Assembly (NCBI GenBank): GCA_003566335.1
Contig: PXDR01000539.1
Location: 1-5,778, forward strand
DNA length: 5,778 nucleotides
Direction of reading: 5' to 3'
From: Cyanobacteria bacterium T3Sed10_344R1
Lineage (GTDB): Bacteria > Cyanobacteriota > Cyanobacteriia > Phormidesmidales > Phormidesmidaceae
How positions within the stretch are numbered: the stretch's first letter is position 1; each line of letters opens with the position of its first letter. A program made the position numbers and the translations under genes. Shown one piece after another: positions 4,972 to 5,778 of the stretch. Below the pieces are notes generated by a model. It was not told the origin of the DNA and did not search any database. It saw only the letters and a program-made list of their open reading frames with translations.

Positions 4972-5571
4972 TTAGTTTTCTTCAATGATTAGGGTGTAGG
5001 GGAAGTAGCGATCGCGGGCAAAAGACCCCACCCAAATCTGATAGCTGCCGGGCAGCCACTGACCTGAGATGCGCGGGTTGATTGAATCATCGGCGTCGTC
5101 ATTGCACCAGACTCCGCCGGGGCCGACCACCGCTAAGGTGGTATCTCGGGTGCTTTCAACCCGCACCTGTAGGCCGTCAAAGAACTGACTCAAGATCATC
5201 AGGTGATCGGGGGGGCGCTCGGCAAAGCCGACACAGGGGCCGGTCTGGGTGCTAGAGGTGCCTACTAGCCGGTTCATCGGAATTGATCCGCCGCTGACCC
5301 CCGAAAAGTTGCGCGTCCGAAATCCGGGTTCTAGCCTGACTTCCGGCTGTAGGGCCGGGGTGAGGGATCGCTGCACCACCCCATCTCTGGCCCGATCTAG
5401 AACCCAATCAAGGGCTAGGTCTATGGATTGCTCGGAATAGCCTAGTTCAGCGGCGACCTCAGCTAGGCTGACGGCTGCTGGTTGAGCTTGGGCGGCCGGG
5501 GCAATGCTGCCAATGGCCCCAGCGACAGCCAGGAGGCTGAGGGTTGATATCCACTGAATCGGGTTGGCCAT
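4972..5571 (-). CDS. exported protein with PPC-like C-terminal domain
   Basis: The 199 residues begin with a clear Sec signal peptide: a hydrophobic core (about 10-24) and AQA before a likely cleavage at Gln30. A short helical part follows (SLAEVAAELGYSEQSIDLALDW, here 35-56) and a linker. The C-terminal beta-rich region (about 120-198) contains DTTLAVVGPGGVWCNDDADD and NPRISGQWLPGSYQIWVGSF (143-184). This recalls the PPC-type domains found at the C-terminal ends of secreted peptidases, but no protease domain is present. Cys113 and Cys156 could form a disulphide. The destination is periplasm or outside the cell; the role is unknown. ATG 5571 is favoured, as an in-frame TAA lies 9 bp upstream. 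No Shine-Dalgarno is evident. The gene stands alone, with repeats upstream (5677-5725) that may control it. Confidence 0.85.
   Translation of the reverse strand: MANPIQWISTLSLLAVAGAIGSIAPAAQAQPAAVSLAEVAAELGYSEQSIDLALDWVLDRARDGVVQRSLTPALQPEVRLEPGFRTRNFSGVSGGSIPMNRLVGTSSTQTGPCVGFAERPPDHLMILSQFFDGLQVRVESTRDTTLAVVGPGGVWCNDDADDSINPRISGQWLPGSYQIWVGSFARDRYFPYTLIIEEN
5008..5015. repeat. HIP1 octamer
   Basis: A perfect GCGATCGC palindrome near the 3' end of the exported-protein gene. Confidence 0.9.
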
Positions 5572-5676
5572 GATGATTTACTTGATTCCCGAATGCTTTG
5601 GCTTGCCGGGATCGCCCGATGGATTGAATCGAGTGCGTCCGGCCAAGAAAGCGTGATTTGTAATGCCTCAACCCCT

Positions 5677-5725
5677 AGTTAAGGGCCGATCTCTACCTAA
5701 AGATAGGTCTTAACTCTATCTAAAG
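5677..5725. promoter_or_regulatory. cluster of direct and inverted repeats upstream of the exported-protein gene
   Basis: Several overlapping elements lie 106-154 bp upstream of the start at 5571. CTCTACCTAAAG (5691-5702) is repeated as CTCTATCTAAAG (5714-5725). ACCTA-AAGA-TAGGT (5695-5708) is a perfect dyad. AGATAG/CTATCT (5701-5706, 5716-5721) and AGTTAAG/CTTAACT (5677-5683, 5709-5715) are inverted pairs. Such density suggests regulator binding, for this gene or for one beyond the right edge. CTTAACT is partly like the cyanobacterial Pho box, but the second half-box fits badly. Confidence 0.4.
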
Positions 5726-5778
5726 GCAGACGAATACTTCAGCCCCAAGTTCCCTTGACTGTATCCAACCTTGCTGCA

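Noticed and set aside
4940..4974. GGGA/TCCC hairpin followed by T-rich sequence on the plus strand
   Set aside because: Only four pairs plus a bulge, and no plus-strand gene precedes it.
5755..5778. TTGACT as -35 of a plus-strand promoter
   Set aside because: The matching -10 would lie beyond the window, so it cannot be judged.

Overview
The window looks like a cyanobacterial chromosome segment. Four perfect copies of the HIP1 octamer (GCGATCGC) occur in 5.8 kb, where fewer than one is expected by chance. The PII protein carries the cyanobacterial T-loop with Ser49 next to Tyr51. There is a heptanucleotide tandem repeat of the kind known from cyanobacteria, and most genes lack a clear Shine-Dalgarno sequence. 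Species or genus cannot be told from this stretch.

Layout, left to right. (1) 1-818, plus strand: 3' part of a DppB/OppB-type peptide or nickel ABC permease gene whose start lies outside the window. (2) 863-1384, minus: uncharacterised 173-residue protein with a CPYC motif. (3) 1676-2014, minus: glnB, the PII nitrogen/carbon signalling protein, preceded by an NtcA-like box. (4) 2160-2750, minus: coiled-coil protein with a C-terminal membrane anchor and a strong sigma70-type promoter. (5) 2968-3399, plus: queF, the NADPH-dependent preQ1 synthase of queuosine synthesis. (6) 3439-3479: a perfect 14-bp palindrome and four GCCAAYA heptamers between convergent genes. (7) 3481-4104, minus: TetR-family regulator. 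(8) 4223-4722, minus: a compact unit made of a 22-codon ORF, a 106-codon ORF for a small two-helix membrane protein overlapping it by ATGA, and a convincing intrinsic terminator. (9) 4723-4971: gene-free stretch with a 10-bp inverted repeat around an internal hairpin. (10) 4972-5571, minus: exported protein with a PPC-like C-terminal domain. (11) 5572-5778: upstream region with clustered direct and inverted repeats.

The genes do not form one pathway. PII senses 2-oxoglutarate and ATP/ADP, QueF belongs to tRNA modification, and the permease imports oligopeptides or similar solutes. Most genes seem to be single transcription units. The most interesting spots are the coupled 22-codon/106-codon unit, the inverted-repeat stretch beside it, the NtcA-like site of glnB, the repeat cluster upstream of the exported protein, and the unknown CPYC protein. 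No complete new defence, mobile or biosynthetic system is visible.
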